From contig NZ_JACHCR010000006.1 of the NCBI RefSeq assembly GCF_014205845.1, forward strand, positions 205,252 to 269,251: a DNA stretch of 64,000 nucleotides, in the 5' to 3' direction. Shown here in pieces: positions 1-9,314 of the stretch. Origin of the DNA: Mucilaginibacter cryoferens. GTDB lineage: Bacteria; Bacteroidota; Bacteroidia; Sphingobacteriales; Sphingobacteriaceae. The position numbers were made by a program, and so were the translations under genes. The notes beneath the pieces were generated by a model, which was not told the DNA's origin, did not search any database, and saw nothing but the letters and a program-made list of their open reading frames with translations. The first letter of the stretch is position 1. Each line of letters starts with the position of its first letter.

Positions 1-651
1 GGTTACATTATAGGTTTTACTTTGCAGATAATCTTCATTGCGCAACACACCGCCATAGCCATCTTTTAAAACCGAGCTGCCGATTGCATGTGGGGATGTG
101 AGGTGTGTTTTAAGTATAAAGTTGCTGTACCAGCTATACAGCTTTTTAAACAAGTGGAATTTTGTGCCGATTTTTTGAATTGGGAAAGCTTTTACCGGAA
201 TAACAAAGCAATCCATCCGGTCGGCAGCCTGCCAGCCTAGTTTATTAATAAAGCCAGGGAGCGAGTTTTGATTAGGGAAGCCAAAAAGGAGTTTGATGCC
301 CGATTGGATACAAAGTTGAAAGGTAAGCCGGGCCAACTCTACAAACAAGCCTTTGTTACGATGATTTGGATGGGTCATGGTATCTGCCGATTGGGCGGAG
401 AGAATGGTTTCTCCATCGCAGTAAATAAAGCAGGGGATAACACCGTAAAAGGCAATAGGCTGCAATTGTATATCATAAGCTATAAAGCCAATATAGTTTA
501 CCGATGTGTAGGCCGTATTATATTTACATTCGAAATAGCCGGGTTGTACCTGTTTGCCATAAACGGCGGCGTGCAGTCTTGCTAAATCGTTTAGGGTGGT
601 AGCGCTCAATTTTTTGATAGTGCGCGCGTCTACAGTATTAATGTTGCTCAT
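1..651 (-). CDS. GNAT-type N-acetyltransferase, partial (C-terminus off window)
   Basis: The minus strand is open from an ATG at 649-651 to base 1 (217 codons, no stop), so the C-terminus is missing. The fold is suggested by a beta-alpha-beta acetyl-CoA region around residues 88-125: SADTMTHPNHRNKGLFVEL resembles GNAT motif A (the usual V/T-x-P-x-x-R/Q-x-x-G loop), followed by a hydrophobic strand and FGFPNQNSLPGF, typical of the FemAB/Acetyltransf_9-like group. The ATG overlaps the stop of the upstream deacetylase by 14 bp, so the two are probably translationally coupled. With a polysaccharide deacetylase as partner, a role in cell-surface or exopolysaccharide modification is likely but is inference. 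The substrate cannot be told. Confidence 0.75.
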   Translation of the reverse strand, partial: MSNINTVDARTIKKLSATTLNDLARLHAAVYGKQVQPGYFECKYNTAYTSVNYIGFIAYDIQLQPIAFYGVIPCFIYCDGETILSAQSADTMTHPNHRNKGLFVELARLTFQLCIQSGIKLLFGFPNQNSLPGFINKLGWQAADRMDCFVIPVKAFPIQKIGTKFHLFKKLYSWYSNFILKTHLTSPHAIGSSVLKDGYGGVLRNEDYLQSKTYNVT

Positions 652-1645
652 ACCGGTGGGTTATGGTGGCGTGCAATTGGTTAATGGGCGAAATAAATGG
701 GTTTACCGTAAAGCGTTCGCGCATGGTGGCATCGAGGTGGTCGTCAGCAAAAAGAAAATCCATGGCGAGTAGTTGGGTATAACCCTCCTTTTTTGCAGCT
801 TCAACTACCGGTTTATTATATGAGCCGTAAGGAAACGCGATGCTGTTTACAGGCTTTTGAATGAGGTTTTCCAGGAAATTTTTGGATGCCTTTAATTCCC
901 ATACCGCGTCTTCGATATTGATACGGGCAAGGTCGTTATGATAATATCCATGTGCACCTACGGTAGCCCATGGCGAGGAGCCCAAATGTTTGATCTCGTT
1001 GGCTGTCATTTGCAGCCAGTAATCTGTATTATTGGCGTTGTTTTTAAACGGAAGCAAGGGGTAAAGTAACTCCATCATTTCGGTCTTTGCAGTAAAGCCT
1101 GCAGATCTTAATGTTTCTACAAGGCTTATTCCAGTAATGGCATCAATGTATTTATCGTACCTGCCTTTATAGTATTGCTGTTTTTTGTATTCGATGGTTT
1201 GTGGACCGTATTTGCTTACAATCCCCAAAAAATCGTTCCATAAAACGTCATAACCTGCATCACGGATGCCGGTTACAAAAAAGGTGGCGGGTAATCGGTA
1301 TTGCTCCAGCAACGGCAGCACGTATTTGTAATTATTGGCGAAGCCATCGTCAAAAGAGATGCAGATATTGAATTTATCGGCACTGAAATTTTGCTGATAA
1401 AAATCATCAAGCGAAATAACATTACAATACTTTTTATAAAGCACCAGGTGGGCTTCAAATATTTTACGGGTTAAAAATATTGGGTTGAAGCGGGTATGGT
1501 CCTGCTCGCAAATACCGTGGTATATCATTATGCGGCTACCCCTGGCGTTTTGTAAAAAGCGTTCATATAACCCTAGGGAATAGCCAAGGTCTCGGGTTTT
1601 ATATTTGGCTTCCCTGTACAGCTTATTTCTGATAGCAGTAATCAT
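638..1645 (-). CDS. NodB-type polysaccharide deacetylase family protein
   Basis: A 335-aa protein with the NodB (carbohydrate esterase 4) signature. SFDDG at residues 97-101 supplies the catalytic Asp and metal-binding Asp, GAHGYYH (230-236) supplies the two metal His, and FPYGSY (271-276) is the usual substrate-groove arginine/tyrosine motif region. There is no signal peptide, so it may be cytoplasmic or membrane-associated. An insert of about 80 residues between the DD and H-x-x-x-H motifs (including a WNDFLG stretch) is common in the exopolysaccharide-locus subgroup. It overlaps the GNAT gene downstream by 14 bp and is probably in one operon with it. The family removes N- or O-acetyl groups from sugar polymers; the actual polymer is unknown. 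Confidence 0.88.
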   Translation of the reverse strand: MITAIRNKLYREAKYKTRDLGYSLGLYERFLQNARGSRIMIYHGICEQDHTRFNPIFLTRKIFEAHLVLYKKYCNVISLDDFYQQNFSADKFNICISFDDGFANNYKYVLPLLEQYRLPATFFVTGIRDAGYDVLWNDFLGIVSKYGPQTIEYKKQQYYKGRYDKYIDAITGISLVETLRSAGFTAKTEMMELLYPLLPFKNNANNTDYWLQMTANEIKHLGSSPWATVGAHGYYHNDLARINIEDAVWELKASKNFLENLIQKPVNSIAFPYGSYNKPVVEAAKKEGYTQLLAMDFLFADDHLDATMRERFTVNPFISPINQLHATITHRYEQH

Positions 1646-1784
1646 ATAATCAATACGCCCGTAATTGATAATGGTTGCCCGGGATAGGTGTCAAAAAGCT
1701 GAATACTTAAAACAAAGAATTTTTTGAGCCTTTTGCAATTAGTTTAGTATACAGGCTAATATTCATCAGATTCTCAAAATAGTG

Positions 1785-1820
1785 TTAAAAACAAAAGGCC
1801 CCGGGTTATCCGGAGCCTTC
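1785..1820 (-). terminator. Rho-independent terminator of the OmpA gene
   Basis: On the minus strand a 10-bp stem (AAGGCTCCGG / CCGGGGCCTT, one G-T pair, 5-base loop) is followed by a T-rich run, 25 bases past the OmpA stop codon. Confidence 0.9.
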
Positions 1821-1844
1821 GCAAACAATATTTAATTGGTAAAA

Positions 1845-3179
1845 TTATTTTTGTTTGAACTGAACGCGACGGTTTAATACACGACCATCTTCAGTAGCAT
1901 TATCAGCAATTGGCTGAGTTTCACCAAAGCCTTTTACTTTTACTTTTTTAGCATCAACACCAGAGTTAACCAGGTAAGTTTTTACAGAGTTAGCACGGTC
2001 TTTTGATAAAGCGATGTTGTGAGCTGCAGTACCTTCAGACGAAGCAAAACCATCAACCTCAACACCTTTACCAGAGGCACGTAAGTCGGCAGAAGTAGCA
2101 TCTAACACTGGGTAAGATGAAGTACGCAATACCGAGCTATCAAATTCAAACTGGATGTTTGAGTAAGCAGTACCTTTAGGAGTAGCAGCAATTGTATCTG
2201 GTTTAGGGAATACGATAACACAACCAGAACCATCAACTACACTACCTGCAGGTGTACCTGGGCATTTATCAAACTGATCGGCAACACCATCACCATCAGA
2301 ATCTTTTTTCAGATCGCTAACCGCAGTTTCAACATTGGTAACACGGCCTTTTAAAGCTTCAACTTCCTGGCGTAAGGCTGCATCGTACAATTCATCATAC
2401 ATCAAAGCAACCGGATTTACCCACTCCAGGTTCTTTTTTGATTTTGGGCCAAATGTATACTCTAAACCTCCATAGGTATAAGTATAATGGCTAAAGGTAG
2501 GATAAGTATGAGCACCAGAGAAGTTATAACCTTGTACAAAGCTAACTGTATAACCTAAGTTTAAGGCTACCGCATCGCTAAGTTTAAATTTAACGCCTAA
2601 GCCAACTGGGGCAAATAATTCTTTCACGTTTTTATCACCAAATGGCAGTGTTTGAACTGTACCATCCGCCAAAGTATTAGATTTAATTTTGTACATATCT
2701 AAACCTAAACCGGCAGAACCGTAAAAATTAACGGCGTTATTGCGGTGTAAAAAACTAACGCTTGCAATGTTAAACACTGCGCTTAACGCGGCCGAATTAA
2801 AGTTGGTAGTATATTCGCTAATACCAAATTTATCGGTTCCGGCTTTATCAATACCATGTACCTTACCGCCCAAATAATCGAGCTGTAAGCTAAAGGTGTG
2901 CGATAGTTGTTGCCTCAAGTAAGCACCGTACCCTAAATCAACCTTAAATTTATTGGTTGTGTTAATCGTAAATGGAACAAGGCCATCGGTGATACCCGCG
3001 CTAACGCCGATACTGAAGGTGTTGTACTGGCCAATACCGCCAAACACTTTGGGGGTAGCACCATCGGAAGACACTGTAGTTGTGGTTTTGGTGGAGTCGG
3101 TTTGTGCAAAAGCAATACCGGCAACCATCAAAGACGCAAATGTTAATCCTGCTGTTTTCTTTAATGTAGAATATTTCAT
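1845..3179 (-). CDS. OmpA family outer-membrane protein
   Basis: 444 aa. Residues 1-25 are a signal peptide (K-rich start, hydrophobic core, AFA-Q cleavage). Residues about 40-245 are a beta-rich porin-like N-terminal domain. Near 290-315 is a thrombospondin type-3 calcium repeat (DSDGDGVADQFDKCPGTPAG), and the last ~105 residues are the OmpA peptidoglycan-binding domain (FEFDSSVL, ALSKDRANSVK, GRVLNRRV). The protein should anchor the outer membrane to peptidoglycan, as is usual for the abundant Bacteroidetes OmpA proteins. It is a single-gene unit with its own terminator. Codon use looks highly optimised, consistent with strong expression. Confidence 0.93.
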   Translation of the reverse strand: MKYSTLKKTAGLTFASLMVAGIAFAQTDSTKTTTTVSSDGATPKVFGGIGQYNTFSIGVSAGITDGLVPFTINTTNKFKVDLGYGAYLRQQLSHTFSLQLDYLGGKVHGIDKAGTDKFGISEYTTNFNSAALSAVFNIASVSFLHRNNAVNFYGSAGLGLDMYKIKSNTLADGTVQTLPFGDKNVKELFAPVGLGVKFKLSDAVALNLGYTVSFVQGYNFSGAHTYPTFSHYTYTYGGLEYTFGPKSKKNLEWVNPVALMYDELYDAALRQEVEALKGRVTNVETAVSDLKKDSDGDGVADQFDKCPGTPAGSVVDGSGCVIVFPKPDTIAATPKGTAYSNIQFEFDSSVLRTSSYPVLDATSADLRASGKGVEVDGFASSEGTAAHNIALSKDRANSVKTYLVNSGVDAKKVKVKGFGETQPIADNATEDGRVLNRRVQFKQK

Positions 3180-3540
3180 CGTTTTGGATTTTTTTGTTTT
3201 AGCTATAGATCACTAAAATTTATAATTATTAAGCTTATAACTTACAAAAACGATAATAGTTTTATGTTTTAGAAAATTTAATTGTTTTCTAATGTCTGGC
3301 AGAGTATGTAGCGCTATTGATCGCCTTTTATGGGGCTCTGTTTATTTTACAACAATTTAGCAGTTGATTTCTAAAACAGCTAATGTTAAACCTCTGCTTT
3401 TTATTTCATCTATCCGAAACCACACGCTAACAAACAGATAGCCATCCCAATTTTATAATACTTGTCAAAATCGGATTATATAAGGATAATTTATATAAAA
3501 GTACGGTATCGATAAAAACTAAATTTGTACAGCGGGTGAT

Positions 3541-3561
3541 TAATTGTGTTTATCACAATTA
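3541..3561. promoter_or_regulatory. 8-bp perfect inverted repeat upstream of SusC
   Basis: TAATTGTG-TTTAT-CACAATTA: perfect 8-bp arms with a 5-base spacer, about 260 bp before the SusC start. It resembles a Crp/Fnr-type operator but its spacing is shorter than the E. coli CRP site. A regulator cannot be assigned. Confidence 0.5.
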
Positions 3562-3662
3562 TTATATAAATACTGAAGAGACTTACATGTATACTTTTTT
3601 ACTGCACTTAACCGATAGCACGGATTGGATTCCCTATGTTTTTTAAGGTATTAATAATTGTG

Positions 3663-3680
3663 TTTAATACATGTATTAAA
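3663..3680. promoter_or_regulatory. 18-bp perfect palindrome upstream of SusC
   Basis: TTTAATACATGTATTAAA reads identically on both strands, about 140 bp before the SusC start codon. It is preceded by TAATTGTG, which also forms the left arm of the 3541 repeat. A likely operator; function not known. Confidence 0.5.
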
Positions 3681-3817
3681 TGAAAATTTACTAAAACCAA
3701 ATCATATATGAGATAACCTATAAAGGAAAATTGCCCGGCAATTATTGTACACCCCGTACATCGCACCTATTTATTAACAACTAATAAAATCAACGTAACA
3801 AAATTAAATCCAAACAA

Positions 3818-6800
3818 ATGAGAAAACTTATACTATACCTCATGCTGTGTTGTATGTTCTGTAGTTTACTTAACCCGGTATATGGCCAAACTGCCGCGTT
3901 TACCGTTCAGGGCCAGGTTAAGGATACGGACGGCAAAGCTGTAGTTGGCGCAACCATATCAGAAAAAGGCCTGCCAGGTAACGGTACCATCACAAATATT
4001 GATGGCCGTTTTACACTTAAATTAAAAGGAAATTCGAGCACTATTTTTATTAGTCTTATAGGCTATAAACGCCTGGAGACAAAAGTAACAGAAAACAGCA
4101 CCACATTTACCCTGCATCAGGATGAGCAGGCATTAAACGACGTTGTAATAGTAGGTTATCAGAGCCAAAACAGGCGCGAAGTTACCGCTGCCATCTCATC
4201 ATTAAAAGGTAAAGATATTGCCGATATTCCGGAGGCGAGTTTCGACCAGATGCTGCAAGGCCGGTTACCGGGAGTGAGTGTGCTATCGAGCACAGGCGAG
4301 GTTGGCTCGAAACCCAATATTGTGATCCGTGGGTCTACCAATGTTGACTTCGGTAATGCCAACGGTGGTAACTCCGGCCCCTTGTACATCATTGATGGGG
4401 TTATATTTGATGTAAACGCCATAGGTACAGCCTATGGTAATAATAACCCCTTGTCGTTAATAAATCCAAGTGATATTGAGTCGATAGATGTATTAAAAGA
4501 TGCCTCGGCGGCGGCTATTTATGGTGCACGTGGTGGTAATGGTGTTATTATTGTTAAAACCAAACAAGCCAAAAGGGGGAAACCCCAGGTATCTATATCT
4601 ACCTATGCCGGTGTAACAACGGCTCCCAATTTAATTAAAGTTACTACAGGCGCTGCCGAACGTGCATTAAAGCTAAAATTGCTGGAAGAACAACTGGGCT
4701 ATAGTAATATACAGTCGGGCGTTATTCCACGGGCATTAACAGATAGTTTAAACCCGGCATTTAACAATGATGTGGACTGGCAAGGGTTACTAATAAGGAA
4801 AAAAACGGTGGTTAACAGCCAGAGCGCTTCTGTTGCAGGTTACGCGGGTACAACATCTTACCGCTTATCGGTCAATCATTATAACGAGCAGGGTATTTTA
4901 AATGGCTACGGTTTAGATAAAATAACGCCGCATTTAAATCTTACCATTCAGCCATTCAAAAAAATGTCTGTCACGGTTGATCTGTTGATGAGTTCTGAAA
5001 GGCAAAGCCATGGTGTTGGCGGGGCAGGAGCCTACCTGTTTACCGCCTGGAATTTTCCAAGTTCTTTTCTTCAGCTAAGTCCGGAGCAAGTAGCTGTTTA
5101 TAGTGGTAAACAACATTATTACGATGATAACCGTACGTTTACCATTGTGGGTTCTGTACACGTAACAGATACCCTGGCTAAAAACCTCACCATCAATAGT
5201 ACGTACGGATCTACCAACTATACGGATAAGTACGATTATTTTTCGCCACAGATACTTAATGGTACGCTTAATACGGCTTACAGCAATACTAGTACAAGTC
5301 CGTCATGGTCATTCGAAAATTTTTTGCAGTACACCAAAGAAATAGGTAAACACCGGTTTATTTTAGCAGCAGGCGCAGCGCTTTACAGTTACGAAAATAC
5401 CTATAATTACGCTTCTGCTGCGGGTATTAATATCTCAGGAATTTATACCGTGCAAACAGTACCGGCGGGCACAAACCTCAACGCGCAAACCAGCTATGCG
5501 CGTAAAACTACCGAATCTTATTACGCCAGGTTTAATTACGATTACTCGGGCAAATACCTGTTTACCGCCAGTTTTCGCCGGGATGCAACATCCATTTATA
5601 GCCCGCAATACCGTTGGGCTACTTTCCCGGCCATGGCTGCCGGTTGGATAGCATCAGACGAATCATTTTTTAGTCCGCTGAAAAAAGTGGTTAACTTTTT
5701 AAAATTTAGGGCCAGCTATGGTATCGATGGTAAAGACCCGGGCCAATGGTATTCAAAATTTCAAACATTATCTACCGATGCCAGCCGCTATGTAGGTACC
5801 AATGGCACAATTACGCCTAACGGTTACTTGGGTGGAATATCGAGTACCTATAATGGTACTACTATTGTATCTCCTTTTCCCTATTATAATAATTACCTAA
5901 GTGGCGGCGTAAAGTCAAGCAACAGCGTACGCTGGGAGAAAGACCATCAGATTGATATTGGTGGCGATATGGAGTTGTTTAACAGCCGCGTTAATGTAAC
6001 TGTAGATTGGTATCAGAAAGATGCCAAAGATGTGTTCTTTTACAACGTACCGGCACAGGCAACAAGTGGTTACCAATATTATTCTGGCAACTATGTAGAT
6101 ATCCGTAACCAGGGGCTGGAGTTTGCCACAAATATTAATGTTTTGGGGCCCAGATCACCTTTTAAATGGAATTTTAATTTTAATATTTCTATCAATAAAA
6201 ATCTGGTAACCAAGTTGCCAAATGATAACCGCGATTTCTTGTTTGGTGATTCGTGGTTTTATAAAACCCTAACTCTTGGCGAGCCGCTGTTTAGCTACAG
6301 GGTTTTCCATACCAATGGGGTTTATGCAACAGATGCACAGGTGCCGGTTGACCCGGTTACAGGTAAAAAGGAAACCTATTACGGCGTACCGTTGCAGGCC
6401 GGCGATCCTAAATATGTAGATGTAAACGGCGACTATAACATCACCAACGACGATAAATACATTGCCGGTAACCCCAACCCTAAGTATACAGGTGGTTTTG
6501 GGAGCACATTTAATTACAAACGCATCACCTTAAGCTTTTTTGCTTCATATGTTGCCGGTCGCAAAATATTAAACGGTGCATTATCCGATGCTTTGAACGG
6601 CACCAGGGCAATAGGTGGATGGGGAAGTATTGCCGGTGTAGCAACTTATACAGGTACACTTAACCAGTTCTGGCAGGCATCCGGCGATCAAACAACTTAC
6701 GCACGCCTGGTTTACCCCAACGGTTCGCAAACCGATCCATGGAACATTGGTACCGACTATTTTATAAGGGATGGCAGCTTTATTAAATTAAAGAATGTAA

Positions 6801-7006
6801 CACTGGGTTACGATTTGCCAGACAGATGGATAAAACCCTTAGGGCTTAGGCGTGTAAATGTTTATTTAATGGGCGATAATCTTGCCATTTGGAAAAAAGC
6901 GAAAGATATAGCTGATCCGGAATTGGTTGACCCTACAACAGGTTCGTCTAACGTGATTTACCCAACTGCGGCAAAATACACACTGGGTTTAAATATTGAT
7001 CTGTAG
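3818..7006 (+). CDS. SusC/RagA-family TonB-linked outer-membrane transporter
   Basis: 1062 aa. Signal peptide 1-24 (ends VYG-Q), a CarboxypepD_reg-like beta-sandwich at ~28-110 (VQGQVKDTDGKAVVGATISEKG), a TonB box/linker (LNDVVIVGYQSQ), a plug domain at ~120-240 with the family signature SIDVLKDASAAAIYGARGGNGVIIVKTK, and a long 22-strand barrel ending YTLGLNIDL. There is no STN domain, so signalling to an anti-sigma factor is not expected. The SusD partner follows after 44 bp. The pair imports an oligosaccharide or glycopeptide through the outer membrane. No glycoside hydrolase shares the strand immediately, so the substrate must be guessed from the arabinofuranosidases 4 kb away. Confidence 0.95.
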   Translation: MRKLILYLMLCCMFCSLLNPVYGQTAAFTVQGQVKDTDGKAVVGATISEKGLPGNGTITNIDGRFTLKLKGNSSTIFISLIGYKRLETKVTENSTTFTLHQDEQALNDVVIVGYQSQNRREVTAAISSLKGKDIADIPEASFDQMLQGRLPGVSVLSSTGEVGSKPNIVIRGSTNVDFGNANGGNSGPLYIIDGVIFDVNAIGTAYGNNNPLSLINPSDIESIDVLKDASAAAIYGARGGNGVIIVKTKQAKRGKPQVSISTYAGVTTAPNLIKVTTGAAERALKLKLLEEQLGYSNIQSGVIPRALTDSLNPAFNNDVDWQGLLIRKKTVVNSQSASVAGYAGTTSYRLSVNHYNEQGILNGYGLDKITPHLNLTIQPFKKMSVTVDLLMSSERQSHGVGGAGAYLFTAWNFPSSFLQLSPEQVAVYSGKQHYYDDNRTFTIVGSVHVTDTLAKNLTINSTYGSTNYTDKYDYFSPQILNGTLNTAYSNTSTSPSWSFENFLQYTKEIGKHRFILAAGAALYSYENTYNYASAAGINISGIYTVQTVPAGTNLNAQTSYARKTTESYYARFNYDYSGKYLFTASFRRDATSIYSPQYRWATFPAMAAGWIASDESFFSPLKKVVNFLKFRASYGIDGKDPGQWYSKFQTLSTDASRYVGTNGTITPNGYLGGISSTYNGTTIVSPFPYYNNYLSGGVKSSNSVRWEKDHQIDIGGDMELFNSRVNVTVDWYQKDAKDVFFYNVPAQATSGYQYYSGNYVDIRNQGLEFATNINVLGPRSPFKWNFNFNISINKNLVTKLPNDNRDFLFGDSWFYKTLTLGEPLFSYRVFHTNGVYATDAQVPVDPVTGKKETYYGVPLQAGDPKYVDVNGDYNITNDDKYIAGNPNPKYTGGFGSTFNYKRITLSFFASYVAGRKILNGALSDALNGTRAIGGWGSIAGVATYTGTLNQFWQASGDQTTYARLVYPNGSQTDPWNIGTDYFIRDGSFIKLKNVTLGYDLPDRWIKPLGLRRVNVYLMGDNLAIWKKAKDIADPELVDPTTGSSNVIYPTAAKYTLGLNIDL

Positions 7007-7050
7007 GCTTGATTTAAATTAAAACATTAAAAAATTAAACAACCAGAAAA

Positions 7051-8553
7051 ATGAAAGCTAAAAATCAAATCATATATATAACAGCAATAGTGTTGTTATT
7101 TACTTCCTGTAAAAAGTTTCTCGATCAAACCCCGGTAAGTACACCAACCGACGAAACCACCTGGAAAACAGAAGGGGATGCCAACGCGGGCGTTGCTGCC
7201 AGCTACTCGTTATTGAGGGCCGCCTACAACGCGTCTATCGCTTATTATAGTTATGGCGATCTGATATCGGGCGAATTTACAAGCGCCGAAGATGCATCCT
7301 TTAAAAACGTGCTCAATATACAATGGGGAGCAGCGGTGCAGGCGTCATTTACGTACGATCCGCTTTTAAAGCTGCGGACATACACTCCTTTTTACACTAC
7401 CGTAGCACAAAGTAACCGCAGTTTAAGCTACATAGCAGCAATGCCCGTAACGGCCTTTACAGGCGATAATACTACCGCCCAAACAGCCGCCAAAAACCGT
7501 TACCTGGGCGAAGCTTATTTTACAAGAGCATTTACTTATTTTACCATGTGCCGCGTTTGGGGCGATGTGCCATTAGTTTTAGAAAATACAGATGCTACAG
7601 TTACGCAGCAATACGCCAGATCGCCACAGGCCACGGTTTTAAAACAGGCCATTGCCGATGTAACCAAGGCTACGCAATATTTAAACTGGAAGGATAATAC
7701 CTCAACAGACAGAGCCGTACGTGCCGACAAGGGGGCCGCTTATGCCTTACTTGCGCATATTTATTCCTGGATGGGCGATTATGACAGCTGTAATGCCGCT
7801 TGCGATGCCGTTATAAATTCGGGCTCATACACGTTAATGAGCGCCGCAAACTTTATGGATATCTATAAAGGCCAATCGCAGGAGAGTATTTTTGAAATTG
7901 CCCAGAATACCATAGGCGAAAGCAACGATGCAAACGCGTATTACTCGCTTTCTGGTTCTACACTCACAACCCCGTATAATCAACGTACTGTACCTGCATG
8001 GGTAATTGATGATGGTAAAATAAACACTCTGTATACCGATACCAATGATGTGCGGTTAAAGAAAGCGTTTGTTCGTATTTCAAGTGGTAGTACTGCTTTT
8101 TATGAATGCGTTAAATACACCAATATTCAAAATGTAAATGGCAATGCTAATTACCAGGTATCCTTAAACAACATCATCATTTTCAGGCTGGCAGATATTG
8201 AACTGCTGAAGGCCGAAGCGCTTTGTGCAAAGTCGGCCCCCGATTATGGTACCGCATTATCTCTTGTAAACAAAGTTCGTGCTGCCCGTAATGTAGCTGC
8301 AATTACCGGCGTAACAGGTACAGATCTCCTGCAAACAGTGAGTGACGAGCGCGGACGGGAATTGTTTTTAGAGGGACATCGCTTTTACGACCTGGTACGC
8401 CTGGAAAGAAACAACCACCAACAACAGTTTGATAATATTTCGCAGGGCGAATTTGCTGCCGGTAAATACTACTGGCCTCTTGACCCTACACTGTTTATTA
8501 ACAATGCCAAGCTTACGCAAACAACTTTTTGGGTAGGTAAGGTGATGAATTAA
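7051..8553 (+). CDS. SusD/RagB-family surface glycan-binding lipoprotein
   Basis: 500 aa. Lipoprotein signal LLFTSCKK (lipid Cys at ~20) followed by FLDQTPVSTPTDETTW, the standard SusD start. The TPR-like helical core includes GEAYFTRAFTYFTMCRVWGDVPLV, and the C-terminal SusD motif ERGRELFLEGHRFYDLVRLER is intact. It lies 44 bp after SusC and forms the lid of that transporter on the cell surface. Confidence 0.95.
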   Translation: MKAKNQIIYITAIVLLFTSCKKFLDQTPVSTPTDETTWKTEGDANAGVAASYSLLRAAYNASIAYYSYGDLISGEFTSAEDASFKNVLNIQWGAAVQASFTYDPLLKLRTYTPFYTTVAQSNRSLSYIAAMPVTAFTGDNTTAQTAAKNRYLGEAYFTRAFTYFTMCRVWGDVPLVLENTDATVTQQYARSPQATVLKQAIADVTKATQYLNWKDNTSTDRAVRADKGAAYALLAHIYSWMGDYDSCNAACDAVINSGSYTLMSAANFMDIYKGQSQESIFEIAQNTIGESNDANAYYSLSGSTLTTPYNQRTVPAWVIDDGKINTLYTDTNDVRLKKAFVRISSGSTAFYECVKYTNIQNVNGNANYQVSLNNIIIFRLADIELLKAEALCAKSAPDYGTALSLVNKVRAARNVAAITGVTGTDLLQTVSDERGRELFLEGHRFYDLVRLERNNHQQQFDNISQGEFAAGKYYWPLDPTLFINNAKLTQTTFWVGKVMN

Positions 8554-8582
8554 TATCGAAGTAAAATTAAAAGACAAACAAC

Positions 8583-9281
8583 ATGAAACACGCTAATAAA
8601 AATATTATCCTGATCATTCTTGCACTTTTTATGGCCTGCGGTATTACAGCCTGTAAAAAGAACGGATACCTTACAGATGGTGGGGTTAACAAGGCTTATA
8701 CCTCATTTTCTACTTATGATTATCTGAAAAATAACCAATATCATCAGTTTGATACCGTGCTGATGCTGATAGATCATTACCAGTTAAAGGGCACGGTAAA
8801 CAGCGCCAAAACTTTTTTTGCATTTACAGATATGTCTGTTAATGCGTTGATGAAAGCCATTAAAGTGCGCACGGTTGATTCAGATGGGGATACCGTTTTG
8901 AGTGCAATGACATCGTTGAATCAATTGACAGATTCTGTAAGTGCAAAGCTATTTACACAATATATGTTCAATAAAGCGATAACGTTGGATGATGCTACAC
9001 TTAATTCTGTACTGTACACCAATGAGGTTGGTTCTGCCGCACCATCTGCTATAAAAAAGCTAAGTACTGGTGTGCCGGTTTACCTTACCAACAGCGCGCC
9101 CACTTTTACTTATTTCACCCTGGAGTATGTTAAAGTGAATGGGGTAATTGATGGCTCGCCGGGAGCGCCTGCCAATGATCCTATCGATCTTATTTTGCAA
9201 TGCCAAACAACCGGCATCCAAACAAGTTCGGGAACAACCCTGCATGTGCTCACCAATAACGCGGCACTTAATAAATTATAG
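8583..9281 (+). CDS. Fasciclin-like surface lipoprotein of the SusCD operon
   Basis: 232 aa. Lipoprotein signal with GITACKKNG (lipid Cys at 21). The body resembles one degenerate FAS1 (fasciclin) domain: TFFAFTDMSVNALMK matches the FAS1 'TvFAPtnaAf' region and the C-terminal IQTSSGTTLHVLTNNAAL matches 'i.tsnGvihvid'. The start lies 29 bp after the SusD stop, so it is co-transcribed. Extra surface lipoproteins in SusCD operons normally help bind the substrate; that role is inference here. Confidence 0.6.
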   Translation: MKHANKNIILIILALFMACGITACKKNGYLTDGGVNKAYTSFSTYDYLKNNQYHQFDTVLMLIDHYQLKGTVNSAKTFFAFTDMSVNALMKAIKVRTVDSDGDTVLSAMTSLNQLTDSVSAKLFTQYMFNKAITLDDATLNSVLYTNEVGSAAPSAIKKLSTGVPVYLTNSAPTFTYFTLEYVKVNGVIDGSPGAPANDPIDLILQCQTTGIQTSSGTTLHVLTNNAALNKL

Positions 9282-9314
9282 GATCTGTATACTTTATATT
9301 AAAACCAAAGCATT

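Larger units (their letters stand above)
3180..3817. promoter_or_regulatory. Divergent intergenic region between OmpA and SusC
   Basis: 638 AT-rich bases with no credible gene. It must hold the promoters of the minus-strand OmpA gene and the plus-strand SusC operon. Three inverted repeats stand out on the SusC side: 3541-3561, 3663-3680 (both listed separately) and a short TGTAC-ACCCC-GTACA at 3747-3761. I could not place a convincing TTG/TAnnTTTG promoter pair for SusC. Confidence 0.55.

Noticed and set aside
268..585. Plus-strand 105-codon frame near the left edge
   Set aside because: Antisense to the GNAT-like gene, which has clear family motifs and is coupled to the deacetylase.
3541..3561. 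Inverted repeat as a classical E. coli-type CRP site
   Set aside because: The spacing between TGTG and CACA is 5 bases, where a CRP site has 8.
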